This document shows positions 18,449 through 29,749 of a stretch of 64,000 nt of DNA, piece after piece; positions within the stretch are counted from its first letter, which is position 1, and each line of letters begins with the position of its first letter. The notes below the pieces were generated by a model. The model was not told the DNA's origin and searched no databases. It saw nothing but the letters and a program-made list of their open reading frames with translations. Origin of the DNA: Aradus depressus (lineage: Eukaryota > Arthropoda > Insecta > Hemiptera > Aradidae); assembly GCA_963662175.1 (NCBI GenBank), contig OY759218.1:52211427-52275426 (forward strand), given 5' to 3'. The translations under genes were made by a program, and so were the position numbers.

Positions 18449-21400
18449 ATGGGTGAAAAGGATGATGTGACAGACAGTGATTTTGTGAAAGAATTTCAGC
18501 TGTTAGAATCTTGGAGAGAAAATGTTTTAAAAAAGTTTGAAAATATTGAAAATGACCAATCCTGGTAATTGTTTATTAATTAACTTTCTCATTGTTTTTA
18601 GAAAAACCATAGTCTTGTATCAGAAATTGAACCTTTAACTAATTATAATTAATGTAATTTTGCAGGCTTTTCCCACATCGTGAAATTAATTGGTACTCTC
18701 CTCTACAGAATAACCAAAAAGGTAAATTCTTAAGTTACATTTTTTCCCAAATTATACAACTTACCGGTTTGAAATAATAACATTTAGGTTAGGGATGGAT
18801 CTGGGTTTTCTATATATTTACGGTCTTTGAATATACTTTTAATTGAAAGGATATTCAAAGAATTGTTCTTAGGTCATCTGTGTTCTTAATTTCTTACTAA
18901 ATAAAAGAAAAAGTAAATGTTTGCGATTAAAAGGTATGTTGTTTTCTTTGTATTATGATATCATTTACTACTAGGCAACATTCGCAAAAATACTTGTCAC
19001 TTTTGTGTAGGTGCTAATACGAATGCGAATGTTTCAATGGGCGCGAACATCCACTAATATGTGCATTAATTTATTAATTTATAATTTTTCGTTTCTTTCA
19101 GCAGTTGTGGAGAATAAAGACAGAAACAAAGTTAGCGATAATATCCCAGTCAGAATAGTTAATTCTAGCTGCAGTTCAGGAAAGGTAAGATTCTACATTT
19201 TTAATGATCTACCCTTCTTTTATGTTTCATTTTGAGTTTATATATTTATATTTTAAATCGTTTTGTACTTTGAATTAATTTTTAGGCATCTAGTAATTCG
19301 GTCCTCCATAGCCTCACTAAGCACTACTCACAGATCCCGAGCTCCCTCTATAGACTGAGAGCCTGGCTACAGAGCGGGCAACATGCTTCAGTCCACGAAA
19401 TATTTTACCTGGAAAAGGTTCGATTGCTGCCGGCAAAGCGAAAGCCCGACCGTCAGAAGGCGCTCTGGAAGCTAAGTGCGTGGGCGCGAGATCAAACGTG
19501 TAGATTTTCCGACGGAAAAAACTGTCGATTGACGCGGCTGAAAATTTGCATAGATATAGCTGCCAAAGTTACGAAAAATTCACATATTAAGAAAAACTTC
19601 TGACAATTTGCAATGGTATTGTTTACGTATAGAATAAACTACGTGCAAAGTGTCAGAAGGCAAAGAGGAAGAGGTCGTGAGAAATTCAGGTGCAAAGTGA
19701 GGCGCAGCGCCCAGAGGACGTATCTCTTTTCTCTTGATTTTCACACCGTACATATTTCGTAGCACTTCTGACAATTCATCTGATTATTCATAAAGGAGTA
19801 AAGGAACTATTATTAAAATGTCAGAAGTTAATTGAGAAAATATACATTTTTATAAGAAATTAAAAAAATTAAATTTTATTTGTAGCAAAGTAAGTTTTGA
19901 CAAAATCAATCGGTTTCATATTCTGTATCTTGCACATTCTCTTCAAATTCAGGATCTTCATCGCTATCATATTCGGACTCCTCGTCATCAACTGAAAGTA
20001 ATAAATATTTAAATAAATCATGTAATCAATCAAGAGTCGCGAATTGAAAATTACCTTCCGAATTCTCATTATCCAAAATGATATCTTTTACTGATGTGGG
20101 CAACTGTGGGCCTTGAAACCATAGAAAGTTATATTTATTTCCAGTTAATGTCCATCCTGAAGTTTCGGGCTCGAATTCGATTGGATCCGATAATGTTGCA
20201 TTATTCCACAAGTGCGCAATATAGTGTGCTCTTCTCATTTGCTGTAGATGCTCGGCGTGGCAAGGTGACAAGCAGGAAGCGTCGAAGTTTAAAAAAAAAA
20301 AAAGAAATTTAAAAGCTTCGTCAGTATTTTTAATTCATAATTTCGGAGGAACATTTGAAACCTGACCTTATCGATTTTTTTTTTCGACTCATATCCGTAC
20401 AAGTTACAAACGAATAACTCTATTTTCGCAAAAGTAATCCTACACTAATCCTAAAAGTTCGTGAAGCGCATTTACATCTGTAACATGCCGACTATTGGAT
20501 TTTCCACATTCAATATAAATTTTCACTGTTATTTTACAATTAATTTTTATACAAAACTATAACACATACTATAAACTATTATTGTAAATATTTAAATTAC
20601 CTGAGACACTTGCAAATGATGTCGAAGGTTCCGCAACTAAAGCAGGATTATTATTTATTTGTTTTAACGTACATCGTATTCTTGGTCAACAGGCATGGAT
20701 GTAGCTTGCTAGAGCTAAATATGTTATAAAAATCATACAGTATAAATGAAGGGTGTACATAAGTGGTATATGATACGTCCTTCTTAAAAGTAGGATAGCA
20801 TACTAAAAAATATGTATCATAAGACTTACTAGCTAGAGGTAGTGAAATAAAATAAGTTGCAATGTTGTTGGTGAAGTGACAATTTACCTTCGCCAATTTC
20901 CATAAAATAAATGGGTCTCTTGAAACTAAATTATTTTTTCAATCACCTGCCTTAAATCTTGAAAACTAAAAATTGTGGAATGCAATATTCCTAACTTACA
21001 AAATTCTATACTTGGGTTTAATTCTGATCTTTGTCGGGGCGCATCTTTTGAAGTCCTGAAACAGAAGGAAGATCTGTCTGTTTTTGAATGACTCTTCTTG
21101 GTCTTTTAATTTGTTGTGGATGAATTTTGAAGGGTTTTAGATTTTTACCAATTGCTTTTGAATTTGGATTGATTGCTAGTTTAGTGTGGGGATTATAAAG
21201 AATTTTATTAAATTTGGGTTTGTCTTTGTCTTTTCCTACTTTCTGGTATAGGCCTTCGGGAAGTTCAGGTTCAGGTTCTCTGTTTTCGTTTAGTCCTTCA
21301 GTTCGTTTCTCTTTTTCTGTAGTGAGCATTCTTTTTATTTCGTTTCTTAGTAGTTCTAGATTTTGGTGGTATTTATTTATTTGTTGGTCAAGAATTATGT

Positions 21401-24400
21401 CTTGTGCATTCGAGTTGTACAGGTTGTTAAGTGTAACCAAATGTCATTTCAAAGGGAGACAATTGAGTAGTTGTTTGTATAGGGTATTATTAAAAGTTAT
21501 GTTTGCTAATTTCAATAATTCCACTGAACTCATGTTTGGAGATTTTAATTTTAATGCATTGGCCATTTCTATCAAAGTGGAATGCGCACGTTCTATGGTT
21601 CCCATAGAATCTGGATGGTTTGGGGTTACATAATAGGGCTCAATATATATTGTCTTAAAAAGTTTTGAAGGCTATGGTTGGAAAATTCGGGACCGTTATC
21701 CATTTGTATGGTTTGAGGTATAGGGTAATGTCTGAAGTATTCTCGAAGACTGTCTTGTATGTGGGGTTGGTTCAAGCTAAGTAGAGGGTATAATGTTAGT
21801 AATTTTGAGAAACAGTCAATTATAGTTAAAAATGTCTGCTTGTCATACTGAAAAACGTCAATTTGTATTTTCATGAATGGTTTATCAGGAATAGGGATGA
21901 CATTATATTGAACCTTAGAGGGTCGTCTGTCATACTTGACTTTTAAACATATGGGACAATGTTTATAAATTCATTGGGAGAAGTTGGGGGTTTTTACTGT
22001 AAAATGTTCTACATGTCTGTTAACATTTGGGCCTACTTCTCTACTACAAATATAATTTTTTTGTGATCCCGTATCGATCATCCACTTACGTCGAAAGGTA
22101 TCAAAAAAATACGGAAGTGATTTGTTCAGGAGATTTAAATCTAACACTGATACGGGTCTGGAGGTTTTTCTTTCCTAGACTTAAATCTAAAAAATGGTCG
22201 GTTAATTTTGTGGTCAAGTCCGTTAGTCTGTCTACCTTTTCTTCAAGTGGGGAACTCTGTTCTACGTGGGTTACTTCATAAGGGGAAATCATTTTTCTGG
22301 TATCAATTGGTTTCTGAGCGGTTCTCATTGAGACTGTATTTTGGGAACCAAAATTGTCCCGTTTGTCAAAATTTTGAAACGTTTGTTGAGGCCTATTGCT
22401 ATTTTGTCCAATAGTCCGCGGATTGAACTGTTGCCAGTTAGTTTGTGGGAAACTTCGCGAATTGAATTGTTGCTGGTTCGTTTGTGGGGAAGGCCATGGT
22501 TTTTGGTATTGTTGTTGGGGCCATTGTGGTTTTTGTTTTTGAAAGACATTTTGACCTACCTTTGGTTTGACAGTTTTTTTTTATTATAATCTTCTTTCCC
22601 ACGAAGAACGAGTTTGTTTGGTAATGGCCAGTTAATCCATTTACAACGTTTATGGCATTATCATAGCCCAGGTTTCTCATGACAATTTGACATGAGGAGA
22701 TTAGTTTATTCCTAATATCGGTCAGATTTTGAGGCTGCAGGTTTTCAAGTCGAACGATATTCAGATATTTTATATAGCCCCCTTATGAAACTTTCTCTTC
22801 GTCTATTTCTTACTTTTCGAACTCGAAATTCAGAAATTTATGTTTCAGTTATATTTCAACATTTCAATATGCTTTTATTAAAGATAATAAAAATCACGCA
22901 AAATGTTGCTTACGTTACGATAAGTAATTAATTATATGTACGAATTCTTCTCAATTGACTTCTGACATTTTAATAACAGTTCCTTTACTCCTTTTTGAAT
23001 ATTCAGATAAATTGTCAGAAGTTCTATGAAATATGTACGGTGTGAAAATCAAGAGAAAAGCGATCGGTCCACTGGGCACTGCGCCGCACGCTGAAAGACG
23101 CTCTCGCACTTTGAACCCGAATTTCTCATGATCTCTTCCACTTTGCCTTCTGACACTTTGGATGTAGTTCATTCTATACGTAAACAATACAAATGCAAAT
23201 TGTCAGAAGTTCTGCTTAATATGTGTATTTTCCGAGATTTTTCGTAACTTTGGCAGCTTCTGACAACCCTTTAGCTTCCACTTACTCTTCTGACAATGTT
23301 GTCCCTGCTTTTTCTCATGCTCTTCTATATCTATGAAAATTTTCAGCAGTGCCAATCGACAGTTTTTTTCGTCAGAAAATCTACAAGTTTGATCTCGCGC
23401 ACACGCACTTAGCTTCCAGAGCGGCTTCTGACGGTCGGGCTTTCGCTTTGCCGGCAGCAATCGAACCTTTTCCAGGTAAAATATTTCTTGGACCCCGAGG
23501 CATGTTGCTTGCTCTGTAGCCAGCTCTTAGACTACTACTAACATGGGCGGGTGATATTCCACTCAAGCAAGGTACACCCAAAATCAATAAAGAGCTATAA
23601 AATAGCACCTAGTTATTCCATAAAAAAAAAAAAAACAGCAGGCATTCCATGTATCTCAACATTTTCGTGTTTTAGTGGTACTTTCTTATTCTTTCAAGGG
23701 GGCGGCTCGTTTTACCCACCTCCATCAATAATATACTCTTCTACTTTTGACCGAGAGCAAAGCTTTTTTCAGCTTCACGAAACAATAAAATAAACTTCGA
23801 CCGTGACAGACCCGCCCCTCGGGTTGCCAATGCCTTGTTATACCTTTTAGGTAAATAACACGTCGTGTCCTCCATGTTTTCAAAAGATCCTAAATTTCGG
23901 TCGGAAGTTCTGACATTTCTGGATGTAAAAATATCTCTAAAATCATAATTTAAACGCATAAGCACTTCCCTGCGAAACTTTTACTGTTTTTTTTCTCGAA
24001 ATTTGGTTTCTTCATTTGATGCCAAAATATAAGGTCCTATTACATTTTAAAGCTCGTAAAAAAAATAAATAAATAAACCTTAAGTAGATATGTACTTCTT
24101 GGATAACCAGTAGCGATCAGCTGTTTCTTTGTTCAAGTATTTACATTTTTTATCCAATACCACAATACATCTATTTTTATTTGTTTGAATTCCGTTTTAT
24201 TATTTTAATTAATGGTTAATTAAAATTTTGTTATAACTGCCTTATTTATTTGCAGGAAGTATTTATATAAGGATTCACGTAATACACCCCTTTGTCCCAT
24301 CTGGGCCTCTCAGTTTATTATTGCTGTTTTTACTACATTTTTATGGCGATGATAAGCTTGCAGTTTTTTGCCCATAAAAATCATATCATTTTTTTTTCAT

Positions 24401-27400
24401 CCAGATAATTGATCCATGATACTTTACCATTAAAAAAAAAATTCCTAAAATCGCGGATCTACTAGTAAAGTGGTGTAGTGTTTGGCGAAATTACGTAATT
24501 TTCACTTTTACAGACTGATGTCCCTGATCCAGAAGAACATGAAAACGTTTTTGGTATTGGACACCAAACAGTAACCAATCTTAAACATCAAAATAAAGAA
24601 AATCTAGGTAAAATTTTGAATTTTCCTGGTTTTCAAATGCTTCAATGTGTTACTCCACCGTCTATATTCGATTCATCAATTATTTGCCGTGAGTTTGTGG
24701 AAGAACGTCTTAAATTGCGTCCTGTATCTTCTTCAACGCCTTTAAGGTCCCTTACAAAAAAAGGTAATTAGTATTTGATGGCTTTATGTGTGTGTGTGTT
24801 ATATTTACAGTTAATAGCACCATAAATCAAGAAATTTAAAATTTTACTTCAGTGATATTTTAGACCATCACGCTGATTCAAACCCAATTGAAAAAAATGA
24901 GCAACTCTATAGTTGAGATATAAAAAGAATGAAGGATAGTTGGCAATGTCTGCGGAATTGTATTTATGACCCCATTTTTTACACATTTGCTAATAATTAG
25001 CTAAAATCTAAAAGTATTTCTTACGAAAATTATGAGAATATCGCTGAGGTAAGGCAACATGAATGCATAGCGGCTCTTAGAGCGTGAAGTAACTAATAAA
25101 GGAAGTGTTTACATAACTTAATCTTCTGTTTCATTCAACTAATATGATCTCATAAAGTTAGTTTCACAATGTTCACGGTCAGCCGAGGTGTCAGCTGGGA
25201 TTGATGAGCGACGTGAGCAGCCTTTATAGTTAGAGTGCTCGGGCGATTCTTTGAATGAACTGGAAATGTATCTTATGTTAAAATGTTGATTTTTTCCTTT
25301 CTTCTTTCTAGCATTTGACTTCCCCAAACACATTCCGCCTGTAGCCCAGTTGAATGCAACGTTTGACTTAATTGAGTTGAGTAAACACGATAGCAGATTG
25401 TCTGTGGATAATTCAGTACACGCTGAAGTGACATATGGTATGTAATTATTCTTTACGTGGGGGATAGGAAGACAAGTGTTCGAGGAGATTAGAATAGAGA
25501 AATGGTCGACAGAGACAATTCATTCCATGTGCGGGAGGAGAGTAGGCTGCGATGTCAATGGAGGAAAAGGTGCCGTAGCTGGGGCTTAGGTTTGTAGGCT
25601 CCCCAGAGTTGAGGACAACGAGGTTGGAGACGTCAAGGACTCTCTCTATGAGGGAACCCCTAGGCGTGGTGTGGGTGGACCCCAGGAGAGGATGTAGGCA
25701 TTGAGGTCCCCCAATATCAGGATGGGGCCTTCCAGTTGGGACGCAAGGTCCCTGAGCTCAGTCTTAGAGACGAGCTCCTGAGGGGGCAGATAAATGTTGC
25801 AGATTGTAGTGGGGGGCCGTGTCTATAGTCTGATGGCGATGGCTTGGAGCTGGGTCCGGAGCGGCACTTCGGTAGCAGACACCCGGTCGGACACCCCCAC
25901 AGCCACTCCTCCACACACTCTACCTCTCAGAGGTCCGTCTTTTCTGTATACTTCGTAGTCCCTCATGTTGAAATCTTCGTCTGTTTTCAGATGAGTTTCC
26001 TCATCAAAGCAGGCAAAATTTGCGATTAGAGACCATCGCCCTACAGTTTTTGGTTACTCCAACTAGAACAAATCATATAAAAACCGTTTCTTAAGCTGTT
26101 TCCACATTCTTCTACATCGAAATTACTGGTCTTTGTTATATATAACTCCTTAATTTCATTACAGGTTCTGATAATCCAGGCAGCAAGGAGAATTCCAATT
26201 CAGCTGATCATGGGCCAATAAATGAAACAGTAACTATAAAGGATACTTCCGCTTCTCTAAAAGATGAAGGTGCAGTTTCACAAGATTCAGCTGACGGTGA
26301 GAAAATCTTTATTAATTAATTGTTTGAACTTATTTAAGTTTTTGCTATGGGATAGTTGACCAAGCGGATTGACGTCTGAATTTCAACGCAATCGAATTAA
26401 TGTGTGTGTGTTTGCTTATATGGAACACGATAGATGTGTATGCTAAGAGTCAAAATACCTGCAGCTTATTCTGAGATACATAGGGGCTTCTAAATCCTCA
26501 TACTAAATTGTGTGACGGTAAATTCATTACATCGGCAGTTTTTGAGTTGATCCCCCTCCCCTTCAAATTAATGGAGAAAAAAATATACATATGGGTAAAA
26601 TCAGAATTTCGGTACAATCTGTGTCACAGGAGCATTTTTCAGAATGTAATGAATGTTTTCAACATTTTTAAAAATGGTTTTGTAGCTCTTTTAGGGGTAT
26701 CAAATTGAGATTGTTTTATTCTAAAATATGTTCCATAGCAGTATTAATATTAAACATGTATGTAGAGCAATTGCTCACTCCCTAGGGTGTCACAACTTGG
26801 AGGTTGGTACATTCAACAGCTTTAAAACTTGCCTTAATACGTCATTTTGTATTTGTTTTTTAAATAAATGATTGTATCATATTCTGTATTACAAATATAT
26901 TATTTCACATATCAAATTGACGCTACTTACTGCACCATAGGAGGCTGTAAAGGTGTGTCACTAACCTTCTACCTCACTCCCTAGATTTTTTTTTAAACGC
27001 CCGCCACAGTTACTGAAAAAAGAATTTCGTTTAGCTCTAAGGCTGGGGCAACACTGCTTCAACATGCCAACCCAACACCAGGAGCTTCAAGACTCACAGT
27101 TTGTTTGTTGTTCCGTGAGGACCGATGAGCTTATCCAAGTAAGTAGAGTATTTTTATTCACTATCACTCCCTAGGTTGTATCAATTTTGTGAAAGAATGA
27201 TGTTTTCTCTAAAAGTAAATTTTAGTTGTACAGCATTCTTGAATGCCATTTGAATTATGTAATTGACTATTCAGATAAACTGCTTGGTTCTTGTGTAAGC
27301 CTAAATATTACCTGAAACCTCACTCCCTAGGAATTATCAAAAATCCAATTCGGCCCTAACGATTTTGACCATTTTTTGCAGAAACACGGGTCCTAAATAT

Positions 27401-29549
27401 ACGCGATACATAGCCTCCCCCCCCCCCCCCCCCCAAATAAATTTTAAAAAAAATACAGATCTGAGAAATTCACATCCAATTTTAGCTATATAAACGCTTG
27501 GTTATGCATTTATCTTATATTATTGACAAGGAAAGACAATTTTAAGAAAAGTTATTGTCATAATTATATTGGAGTCCTGAAACGTCGAAATTGGTCCAGT
27601 ATTATGTTCACAAATACGCTTTTAAATTTATTTGATTATAGATTTTTAGTTAAAAGATTTTCGCTTAAGAATAACATTCCACCTTAAATAATTTCATGTT
27701 TTTTTTTTTAAACTTTTTTTTATATTTTTCTCTGGATTTGGGTATTTTGCGTCTTTTTTCTCTCTGTTCACAGACATGGCACCGCAAAAGAAACTGACAC
27801 CTCAAGAAATTAAGGCCAAGAAGAAAGAAGATGCTAAAAGAAGAAGGGAGAAAATAAAGAGGGACCCAGTCCTGCTGGCCATTGAGCGAGAAAAGGAGAA
27901 GAAGAAATACGAGGCAAAAAAGATGAAGAAACAGGTAAAGTTAGTCAATGATATGAGTCGTAGAGAACAGAAAGCTGCTCGCACTGCTTGGAGGGAACGG
28001 AGCAAGAAATCGTATGAGAAACGGAAGAACGCTGCACGCTTTGGACAGTATTTAGCAAGCACGTCACCGCCAATCAGTGAGGCTGACATTCCACAACGTG
28101 AGTTTGTGCCGTTTCAAAGAAATTCAGGGAGGAAGAAAGTTAGGAACTGAATTTAAAAAAATGTTACCATTCTTGTGTTACTTTTTTGAGTCAACAAAAA
28201 TCATACTTTCATTTTGAAGAATTATAAGATGTGCACTGTGATTGATAGCATTTATAAGTTTTGATGAATAGAAGACTGAAAATTATTATAAATTAGACTA
28301 TTTGAAATTATAAATTATTTTTTTCCAGTAGAATAATTCGGTATTTTTAATTTAAAATGGGACTAAGTCAATGGAAGTCATTCAAATGCAACGAAACTGT
28401 GTTAATAAGATAGATAACTTAAATTTATATATTTTGTTTGTAATAAAAATATAATGCCTTGTTTTTGCTGTTTTTCTCACTCCCTAGATTTCATATCTCC
28501 TTTTTAATTAATATCTCAAGAACTATTGGTGCTACTGTGTGCTCACTTTACAGCGTTATTAGGGACACCTTATAGAACAAGTACACGCAACAAAAAACAG
28601 TTTTTCTTTTGGTTAAAAACGAAAAATTTTCTGAGCTGAGATTGTACCGAAATTCTGATTTTACCCATATGTCTATATGTCACCTTACTTGTACATTTCA
28701 ATCAATGGTAAGCAGACTGCTACCTACTGAAGAATTTCTAGTTCTGGGTATAAATCTGTCTATGACTATTCTGAATTAATTTCTTTCTAGAGGGGAAAAC
28801 TGCAGCTGACAATTTTGAAAAAAATGGTGAAGAAAATTCTTGCGAAAACAGCTGTATTCCAAATATTGCTCATCCCAAACCATCTTTATCCTCTTCATCC
28901 AATATTCATCCCAGAACTATACAAATTCCGTCAAGAATCCCCAGACTTCAATTTAGGTAAGGCAGAAGTGAAACTTTAATGTATCCTAATTGCTTGCGTT
29001 TTTCACAAAGTCCCTTTAAAGAACATGAACGTTTCACTAATAGAGTGTACTTGTTAAACCTGCGCAATTTATTTTTATTATATATTCTTAATGAACATAC
29101 CAAACACTCTAATAACTATTAAAAACCTACCCTTTTTTCTTTTCACGTTTCTGCCGATTAAATATCAACACAAAGCCTGGTCAGAACAAAACCCACCCCT
29201 CTTCTCGAAATTAAGCATGAAATTTAATGTAGTTTTATAATCTGGGCAAGGATTCACACCAATCTATTAGAAAAATTGGAGAGTTAGCATATATATGTTA
29301 CGCCGAATTGACGAAATTCCCTAGTTCGTGAACTAGGCAAAAAATTGCCGAATTCACGAATTCTACAATTTATTTCGTCAATTCGGCGTAACATATACAC
29401 AATAAATTGACTTGAATTTGTCATATAACGCCATGACTAGATTTACAGTTAAGTGTTTGGTACTTCGATGAATCTGCTGATAAAGTAAATCTAAAAATAA
29501 AATTCTAATTTTTTTTTTTTTTTTTTTTTTCAGATCGAAACTCGACTGA
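18449..29549 (+). CDS. Unrecognised serine-rich acidic protein, eight exons, 314 residues
   Basis: Exons: 18449-18564, 18666-18721, 19102-19184, 24514-24763, 25312-25437, 26165-26296, 28791-28956, 29534-29549. All junctions are GT-AG and phases agree, giving 945 coding nt to TGA at 29547-29549. AATAAA follows at 29713-29718. I do not recognise the family. The N-terminus (DSDFVKEFQLLESWRENVLK) looks helical, and IFDSSIICREFVEERLKLRP lies near the middle. VAQLNATFDLIELS follows, then a long Ser/Asn/Asp/Glu-rich disordered stretch. The C-terminus is basic (IPSRIPRLQFRSKLD). No signal peptide or membrane segment is visible. An earlier donor inside exon 4 (about 24607) could shorten that exon. Intron 3 (5.3 kb) and intron 6 (2.5 kb) are enlarged by transposons. 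Confidence 0.75.
19903..20285 (-). CDS. Last two exons of a transposon-associated gene with acidic tail
   Basis: On the minus strand an open segment from about 20285 to about 20054 includes CLSPCHAEHLQQMRRAHYIA, then ETSGWTL and LWFQGPQLPTSVKDI. It ends at a donor (GGTAATTTTC). After a short intron, an acceptor at about 19993 leads in frame into DDEESEYDSDEDPEFEE and a stop at about 19903. The pattern of a (T)GW motif followed by a W-[FM]-x-G-P-Q-LP-like motif resembles uncharacterised transposon-linked proteins common in arthropod genomes; this is a recollection, not a search. The 5' exons are not resolved; a possible donor at about 20600 suggests another exon upstream. Function unknown. Confidence 0.5.
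21018..22790 (-). pseudogene. Gypsy/errantivirus-like gag-protease-integrase relic lacking RT
   Basis: On the minus strand in order: a gag segment (LENLQPQNLTDIRNKLISSC near 22740, then a Gln/Asn-rich region and PYEVTHVEQSSPLEEKVDRL), a protease start with the active-site motif MIDTGS (about 22075), then directly an integrase zinc-binding remnant (KHCPICLKVKYDRRP, about 21960). These are followed by the integrase core (QIDVFQYDKQTFLTIIDCFS, then MDNGPEF) and its final motif (HPDSMGTIERAHSTL). A long Lys/Pro-rich C-terminal tail ends at 21018. RT and RNase H are absent, deleted between protease and integrase. Frameshifts occur near 21440 and 21640. No LTRs were found. It is an inactive old copy. 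Confidence 0.85.
23538..24513. other. End of intron 3 of the 314-residue gene
   Basis: No gene seen. A related repeat flank (AAGCAAGGTACACCC) is at 23564-23579. Confidence 0.45.
25440..26045 (-). pseudogene. LINE endonuclease fragment
   Basis: Minus-strand translation shows parts of an APE-type endonuclease: CFDEETHLKT, VCGGVAVGVSDRVSA, CNIYLPP and LEGPILILGDLNAYILSWG. An in-frame stop and a shift interrupt it. It lies in intron 5 of the 314-residue gene, opposite in strand. No RT follows. Confidence 0.82.
26480..26580 (+). repeat. Fragment of the repeat family found in tandem at 43265-43610
   Basis: GGGGCTTCTAAATCCTCATA and AATTCATTACATCGGCAGTT match the 43265-43340 unit. Other fragments are at 30770-31040, 34100-34220 and 44400-44570. 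Confidence 0.6.
26590..28668 (+). mobile_element. 2.1-kb DNA transposon with ~28-bp terminal inverted repeats
   Basis: GGGTAAAATCAGAATTTCGG and the following TACAATCT at the left end are exactly inverted at the right end (about 28640-28668). ATAT flanks both sides, so the duplication could be AT or ATAT. Inside are five copies of TCACTCCCTAG (26775, 26974, 27164, 27320, 28477), a run of about 20 C near 27417 and the basic ORF at 27776-28150. It lies in intron 6 of the 314-residue gene in the same orientation. A 2-bp AT duplication and GGG ends would suit ISL2EU-like elements, but no transposase is present, so it is probably non-autonomous or uses another protein. Confidence 0.75.
27776..28150 (+). 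CDS. 124-residue lysine/arginine-rich protein carried by a transposon
   Basis: The intact frame starts MAPQKKLTPQEIKAKKKEDA. About half the residues are charged and it is predicted to be mostly helical; it includes MSRREQKAARTAWRERSKKS, and the C-terminus is FQRNSGRKKVRN. Such K/R-rich segments occur at the N-termini of many uncharacterised arthropod proteins, probably as DNA-binding or nuclear-targeting regions. GC content is higher than in the surrounding intron. A splice acceptor (TTCACAG) ends two bases before the ATG. A donor-like GTAAGT at about 27139 follows a short open stretch, so an upstream exon is possible. Function unknown; it may be a DNA-binding accessory protein of the element. 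Confidence 0.6.
   Translation: MAPQKKLTPQEIKAKKKEDAKRRREKIKRDPVLLAIEREKEKKKYEAKKMKKQVKLVNDMSRREQKAARTAWRERSKKSYEKRKNAARFGQYLASTSPPISEADIPQREFVPFQRNSGRKKVRN
29297..29392. mobile_element. 96-bp MITE
   Basis: GTTACGCCGAATTGACGAAA at the left is exactly inverted at the right, and ATAT flanks both ends. The centre has a second perfect palindrome around CCTAGTTCGTGAACTAGG. It lies in intron 7 of the 314-residue gene. Confidence 0.8.
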
Positions 29550-29712
29550 CATACTCATGATGTTGGATCTGTGATTAACCCACCGTTTGCCAACTATATT
29601 CTTATTAACATAAGGAAATCTATTATTCTTCATTATCAATTTGTCTTTATATGATTGAAAGATTATGTTTCATGTTTTATTACTAAGTATTGAAAAATGT
29701 GATTTTTGATAC

Positions 29713-29718
29713 AATAAA
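29713..29718 (+). terminator. Poly(A) signal AATAAA of the 314-residue gene
   Basis: A canonical hexamer 164 nt after the stop codon, followed by T/G-rich sequence. It supports 29534 onward as the last exon. Confidence 0.6.
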
Positions 29719-29749
29719 TGTGAAATAACGGCTGTGAAAAAGATTTTAT

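Larger units (their letters stand above)
19351..23534. mobile_element. 4.2-kb DNA transposon with ~500-bp inverted arms, probable CTA duplication
   Basis: The left arm (19351-about 19830) and right arm (about 22950-23534) are diverged inverted copies. Both begin TAG.CT.AGAGC.TGGCTACAGAGC and share the block AATATTTTACCTGGAAAAGG. Each arm carries many copies of TGTCAGAAG or its complement. The flanks CTA (19348-19350) and CTA (23535-23537) fit a 3-bp duplication, and 11530-11655 is a related sequence without the insert. The interior holds an acidic-tail gene (19903-20285) and a nested Gypsy relic (21018-22790). It lies in intron 3 of the 314-residue gene. A PIF/Harbinger-like mechanism would fit a 3-bp duplication, but I see no transposase core. 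Confidence 0.72.

Noticed and set aside
27802..28089. Minus-strand 95-codon ORF
   Set aside because: Antisense shadow of the Lys/Arg-rich ORF at 27776-28150; its composition (Phe/Ser/Leu) is the expected complement.
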